A DNA stretch of 64,000 nucleotides from Mycobacterium fragae (GTDB lineage: Bacteria > Actinomycetota > Actinomycetes > Mycobacteriales > Mycobacteriaceae). Within the stretch, counting starts at the first letter, position 1. The number at the start of each line of letters is the position of its first letter. The translations under genes were made by a program, and so were the position numbers. Positions 60,653 to 64,000 of this stretch are shown one piece after another. The notes under the pieces are model-generated. The model had not been told where the DNA came from. It saw only the letters and a list, made by a program, of their open reading frames with translations, and ran no database searches. The stretch lies in the NCBI RefSeq assembly GCF_002102185.1, contig NZ_LQOW01000003.1, positions 186,001 through 250,000 on the forward strand, read 5' to 3'.

Positions 60653-60687
60653 GTCTCATGCATACGACAAATATTCTGCAGTGTCAA
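60633..60687 (-). promoter_or_regulatory. cyp130 leaderless promoter with TetR-type palindrome
   Basis: On the minus strand TTGACA (60682-60687) and TATGCA (60659-60664) are separated by 17 bases, and the -10 ends six bases before the ATG, giving a near-consensus SigA promoter and a leaderless mRNA. An 18-bp palindrome TGTCTCATGCATACGACA (60652-60669, with a perfect ATGCAT centre) covers the -10 and start. A further TGAGACA (60633-60639) forms a perfect inverted pair with TGTCTCA (60652-60658) inside the gene. These are likely repressor sites for the adjacent TetR protein. Confidence 0.7.
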
Positions 60688-60822
60688 CCACTCCGTCCGA
60701 GCCCGTCCCGTCGAGTGTGCGCCCAGGGTGACGACACGCCGAGTGACGGCGCCCTGAGCGCACAATCGAATCCCACACCGCACACTCAACGCCGCGCGGT
60801 GGCGTTACGTTCGGCGGGCCGC

Positions 60823-62190
60823 CTAGACCCCGGCGCCGGGGTTGAGAATGCCCAGCGGGTCCAACGCCTCTTTGATGCGACGGTTGAGCTCCATCGCGTC
60901 GGGACCCAGGTAGTCGGCCAGCCAGGGCCGCTTCAACCGGCCGACGCCGTGCTCGCCGGTGATAGTGCCGCCCAGGCTCATGGCAAGCTCCATGATCTCG
61001 CCGTAGGCCAGCTCGGCCCGTTCGCTCATCGCCGCGTCGGCGGGGTCGTACACGATCAGCGGGTGGGTATTGCCGTCGCCCGCGTGGGCGATCACCGAAA
61101 TCATCAAGTCGCGTTCTGCGGCGATACGGGCTATCCCGCCGACCAGATCGGCCAGCGCTGGCAGCGGAACGCCGACGTCTTCGAGCAGCAGCGGACCCTT
61201 GGCCTCAACCGCCGGAATCGCGAACCGACGGGCGGCGACGAACGCCTCGCCCTCCTCCGGGTCGTCGGTCGAAAACACTTCGGTCGCACCGTATTCGGCG
61301 AACACCCCCGCCATGAATTCCGTGTCTTCGCTGCCGGCCCGGCCGCGTTCGTCTGAGCAGGCCAGCAACATCGCGGCGGCGCTGCGGTCCAAACCCATCC
61401 GAAGCTTGTCCTCCACCGCGTTGATCGCGACCGAGTCCATGAACTCCAGCATCGCCGGGCGCAGCCGTGCCGTCACCGCGAGCACCGCCTCGGCGGCGGC
61501 CTGCACCGACGCGAAATTGGCCACGACCGTGCACGACGGCTGTTGCGGCGGAACCAGCCGCAGGGTCACCTCGGTCACCACCCCTAGGGTGCCCTCGCTG
61601 CCGACGAACAGCTTGGTCAGCGAAAGCCCGGCGACGTCCTTGAGCCGCGGGCCGCCCAGCCGCACCGCCGTGCCGTCGGCCAGCACCACCTGCACGCCGA
61701 GCACGTAGTCGGTCGTCACGCCGTATTTCACGCAGCACAACCCGCCCGCGTTGGTCGCGATGTTGCCGCCGATGCTGCAGATCTCAAACGACGACGGGTC
61801 CGGCGGATACCACAGCCCGTACTCGGCGACGGTCGTTTTCACCTCGGCGTTGAGCAACCCGGGCTGGCACACCGCGGTGCGGGTGACGGGGTCGACGGTG
61901 ATGTCGCGCATCTTCTCCGTCGACAGCACGATCCCGTCGTCCACCGCAGTAGCGCCGCCGGACAGGCCCGTACCCGCACCGCGTGGCACCACCGGAACCC
62001 GGTGCGCGCTGGCCCATCGCATAATGGTCTGCACGTCTTCGGTACGCCGGGGCCGCACCACGGCGAGCGGTTTTCCCGCCGCCGGGTCGAAGGCGCGGTC
62101 CTGCCGGTAGCCCTCGGTCACCGCCGGGTCGGTGACCACCATTCCCTCTGGCAGCTCGGCAATCAGGCTGTCCAGCACATTCGCGCCCAT
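60823..62190 (-). CDS. FAD-linked oxidase (GlcD/D-2-hydroxyacid dehydrogenase type)
   Basis: A 455-residue flavoenzyme of the VAO/PCMH family (Rv1257c by position). The FAD-binding N-terminal part (about 40-220) contains VPVVPRGAGTGLSGGATAVDDGIVLSTEKM, SIGGNIATNAGGLCCVKYGVTTDYVLG and LFVGSEGTLGVVTEVTLRL. The C-terminal FAD-oxidase domain ends with EHGVGRLKRPWL, which carries the conserved catalytic His. Such enzymes oxidise glycolate, D-lactate or other 2-hydroxy acids to keto acids. No other glc genes are adjacent. A 170-base gap to cyp130 holds the cyp130 promoter and nothing else seen. Confidence 0.9.
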   Translation of the reverse strand: MGANVLDSLIAELPEGMVVTDPAVTEGYRQDRAFDPAAGKPLAVVRPRRTEDVQTIMRWASAHRVPVVPRGAGTGLSGGATAVDDGIVLSTEKMRDITVDPVTRTAVCQPGLLNAEVKTTVAEYGLWYPPDPSSFEICSIGGNIATNAGGLCCVKYGVTTDYVLGVQVVLADGTAVRLGGPRLKDVAGLSLTKLFVGSEGTLGVVTEVTLRLVPPQQPSCTVVANFASVQAAAEAVLAVTARLRPAMLEFMDSVAINAVEDKLRMGLDRSAAAMLLACSDERGRAGSEDTEFMAGVFAEYGATEVFSTDDPEEGEAFVAARRFAIPAVEAKGPLLLEDVGVPLPALADLVGGIARIAAERDLMISVIAHAGDGNTHPLIVYDPADAAMSERAELAYGEIMELAMSLGGTITGEHGVGRLKRPWLADYLGPDAMELNRRIKEALDPLGILNPGAGV

Positions 62191-62315
62191 GACCTCGATC
62201 CTACGGAGGCCACCGCGGCTTACACTCCCGGTAGCCGGCGCATCAACCGCATGGTTTGCGATTCTGCATTCATGGATTAATCCTCTTCGACGCCGTGGTC
62301 GACGGCTAGCCCCCG

Positions 62316-62438
62316 GTGACGGGCCGCAATTTGGCGCATCGCCGCGGCGCCGTTGTCGGCATCCTGCTGGGGATCGCGGCGATAATCCTGTGGGTCAGGG
62401 CCACTCAGTGTGCGCCTTTCTCGTTGCCTGACGTGTAA
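62316..62438 (+). CDS. Possible 40-residue single-pass membrane peptide
   Basis: A GTG-started frame of 41 codons, with an in-frame stop nine bases upstream fixing the start. It encodes a basic N-terminus, one hydrophobic helix (AVVGILLGIAAIILWV) and a short tail with a single Cys. It overlaps the 3' end of the converging 78-residue protein gene by 34 bases. No homologue is recognised and there is no strong ribosome site, so it may be chance; the helix composition is its only support. Confidence 0.3.
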   Translation: MTGRNLAHRRGAVVGILLGIAAIILWVRATQCAPFSLPDV

Positions 62439-62641
62439 CGAAGGGGGAAATTCTTGCCCGTTATGGTTTCGATTACGGCTGCGCCGAGAGGTTTGACTTC
62501 GTAATAGCGGGAGACGTAGCCAGTGCTATCCGGTCCAGTAGTACAAGGGCCTTTCGGGCACACGTCCTTAATCGGCCACGCGAGCAAGCCGATTATCAGC
62601 ATGACGACGGCTGCGAGCAGAACAAGTTTGACTTTGCTCAT
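62405..62641 (-). CDS. Small single-pass membrane protein of unknown function
   Basis: A 78-residue protein. Residues 5-24 (KLVLLAAVVMLIIGLLAWPI) form one N-terminal hydrophobic helix that could be a signal anchor. The rest is a short extracytoplasmic domain with two Cys six residues apart (DVCPKGPCTTG), then a polar stretch with GYVSRYYEVKPLG. The gene has a GAGG ribosome site 9-12 bases before the ATG and a perfect -10 TATGAT 36 bases upstream (62677-62682), so it has its own promoter downstream of tap. I do not recognise the family. It may respond to envelope state. Confidence 0.7.
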   Translation of the reverse strand: MSKVKLVLLAAVVMLIIGLLAWPIKDVCPKGPCTTGPDSTGYVSRYYEVKPLGAAVIETITGKNFPLRYTSGNEKGAH

Positions 62642-62676
62642 GCTTTTACCTCGCGTCTAGGGAGCTGCCCGACGGC

Positions 62677-62682
62677 ATCATA
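62677..62682 (-). promoter_or_regulatory. -10 element (TATGAT) of the 78-residue membrane-protein gene
   Basis: TATGAT on the minus strand lies in the 65-base gap between the tap stop and the small gene. It predicts a 5' leader of about 28 bases containing the GAGG ribosome site. No clear -35 element is visible. Confidence 0.45.
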
Positions 62683-62706
62683 GTGAGTTGTCTTGGTTGC
62701 ACGCGG

Positions 62707-63945
62707 TCACTCGACTGTGGTGGCCGCAACGCGATCCAGGTCTCGCAACGACTGCACGCGCAACGACACCAGGCCGATCGCGATCATTGGAATCGCCAGC
62801 ACGAGAAACGTCGTCCGAAGCCCGGCGGCGTCGGTCAACGGGCCTGCCAGCGTGAAGCCCAGCGGGCCGGCCGCATACGCAAGTGAGGTCATCACCCCGA
62901 CAACGCGACCGCGCAATCTCGGGGGCGACTTGGTCTGCATGACGAAGTTGTAGATCGGGGCGATGGGCCCATAAACCAGCCCGATCAGCGCGCACAGCAG
63001 CAGGATCAGCGGCAGCGGCGGCAGCGTCGATATCAGCGCTGTGCAGCCGCCCAACGTCAGGGTGGCCACCAACAGGGTCCATCGCCTCGTCAGGCGCCGA
63101 ACCAGCAGGGGATAGGCCAGCGCCCCGGCCAGCCCGCCAAAGCTCAACGCCATCAGCACCCAGCCCAAATGTGCCGGCTCATCGCGGTCGGTGAAGTACT
63201 TCGGGAACAGCACGCTTTCCATCGGCAGGTAAAGACCCGTCATCGCAAGGTCGATCAGCGCCAGCGTGCGCAAGACCTTGGCGCTCCACACAAACCGCAG
63301 CCCATCGACCATCCCGGCCCACAAACCAGTCGGGCGATCTTCCACCGCTGGCGCTCCGGCTCCCGGCAACCGCAACACGCCGATCGCCAGGATGGATAGG
63401 CCGAAGGCACCGGCGGTGACCCACATCGTGTTGATGCCGCCGATGGTCGCGATGAGCATCCCGCCGAGCCCCGGGCCGACGATGTACGCGACGTTGAAAA
63501 TGGCCTCGTAGAAGCCATTGGTGCGGTCCAGCGTCCAACCCGCTCTCGTCGCGGCCTCGGGCAGCATCGACTCCCGGGCCGTGATGCCGGCGGGATCGAA
63601 CAGCGCGCCGAGCGCGGCCAGCACCGCAAGCACAGCGACGGTGATGCTCCGCTGCCCGAAAGTGATCGCCAGCACCGGAACCGCAACCGCGGTTGCCGCC
63701 GACAGTGCATCGGACATCAGCGAAATACGGCGCCGGCCAAGATAATCCACTGCTGTTCCCGCGATCAGCGTGGAGAACAGCAGCGGCAACGAGGCGGCAC
63801 CCGCGACGATGGACGCGTCCGACGCACTGCCGTTGTGTTGCAGCACAAGCCACGGGAATGCGATCAGCGAGATACCGTTCCCGGCGGCGGCGGCCAGGGC
63901 CGCGAACAGGATGAGATAGACCGGACGGCGAGACGGCGAGTACAT
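62707..63945 (-). CDS. tap: Tap-type MFS drug efflux pump
   Basis: A 412-residue major-facilitator protein with about 12 transmembrane helices. Motif A is seen as AGTAVDYLGRRRISL, followed by the Tap block GPAGITARESMLPEAATRAGWTLDRTNGFYEAIFNVAYIVGPGLGGMLIATIGGINTMW-like segments. The C-terminal half has RGRVVGVMTSLAYAAGPLGFTLAGPLTDAAGL. Similarity to M. tuberculosis Tap (Rv1258c, 419 residues) runs end to end from memory. Tap exports tetracycline, aminoglycosides and spectinomycin and is WhiB7-induced in M. tuberculosis. Only 55 bases upstream are visible, so its promoter is largely outside the window. Confidence 0.92.
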   Translation of the reverse strand: MYSPSRRPVYLILFAALAAAAGNGISLIAFPWLVLQHNGSASDASIVAGAASLPLLFSTLIAGTAVDYLGRRRISLMSDALSAATAVAVPVLAITFGQRSITVAVLAVLAALGALFDPAGITARESMLPEAATRAGWTLDRTNGFYEAIFNVAYIVGPGLGGMLIATIGGINTMWVTAGAFGLSILAIGVLRLPGAGAPAVEDRPTGLWAGMVDGLRFVWSAKVLRTLALIDLAMTGLYLPMESVLFPKYFTDRDEPAHLGWVLMALSFGGLAGALAYPLLVRRLTRRWTLLVATLTLGGCTALISTLPPLPLILLLCALIGLVYGPIAPIYNFVMQTKSPPRLRGRVVGVMTSLAYAAGPLGFTLAGPLTDAAGLRTTFLVLAIPMIAIGLVSLRVQSLRDLDRVAATTVE

Positions 63946-64000
63946 GGGAATTCGGGGACGAAATTTAGCAGCGGACAGGCCCGGTCGGCGACCGAATTTC

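Overview
The window is high-GC actinobacterial DNA with many GTG starts, tightly packed and often overlapping genes, and a gene order I recognise from memory as the Mycobacterium chromosome segment that in M. tuberculosis runs from about Rv1193 (fadD36) to Rv1258c (tap). Diagnostic neighbours are dapD/dapE, gpgS, glgM/glgC, sigE-rseA-htrA-tatB, mrp, lpqY-sugABC, kgd, deaD and cyp130. I cannot name the species. Compared with my memory of H37Rv, the PE14/Rv1215c genes, the Rv1225c-Rv1228 block, the vapBC/PE_PGRS genes near mdh and the relBE pair near kgd are absent. A short malic enzyme, a SUFU-domain gene, a CoA-ester lyase, a PadR gene and an iron-box-controlled siderophore-interacting protein are present.

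Layout. 1-1400: remains of an IS200/IS605-type element, with a TnpB-family gene (minus strand, cut by the window edge) divergent from a decayed TnpA pseudogene that abuts fadD36. 1403-6860: fadD36 with a VOC gene, a minus-strand dapD-AraC-VOC-VOC run, and dapE (lysine/DAP synthesis). 6857-14648: a large STAND-like ATPase, LOG (cytokinin-type phosphoribohydrolase), fadD6, folP2, gpgS (methylglucose lipopolysaccharide initiation), a DivIVA-like protein, 3-methyladenine glycosylase and a DUF3117 protein. 14652-17194: divergent glgM/glgC, the alpha-glucan and maltose-1-phosphate branch. 17207-22536: a five-gene TetR-ABC efflux-ICMT-like operon and an O-methyltransferase.

22769-26006: the sigE envelope-stress block (sigma factor, anti-sigma, HtrA protease, TatB). 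26090-33367: mrp, a repeat-bearing lytic transglycosylase with a CRP-like site, an MgtE-N/CBS protein with a DUF1003 partner, a CoA-ester lyase, two DUF4190 proteins and a stress protein. 33466-38406: the trehalose-recycling ABC transporter with a coupled SUFU gene. 38420-47346: CorA, malate dehydrogenase, malic enzyme, LpqZ, an SDR and Kgd, a cluster rich in C4/TCA metabolism.

47474-51118: a membrane-associated protein and a PadR/DHA2-efflux pair. 51121-58848: a RecB-like nuclease-helicase, LprE, DeaD, an acyltransferase and a siderophore-interacting protein. 58818-63945: TetR/CYP130 with overlapping genes, a GlcD-like FAD oxidase, one or two very small membrane proteins, and the Tap-type drug efflux pump. 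No tRNA, rRNA, CRISPR array or replication origin was seen, and no gene-free stretch exceeds about 300 bases; the largest gap, before sigE, is 232 bases.
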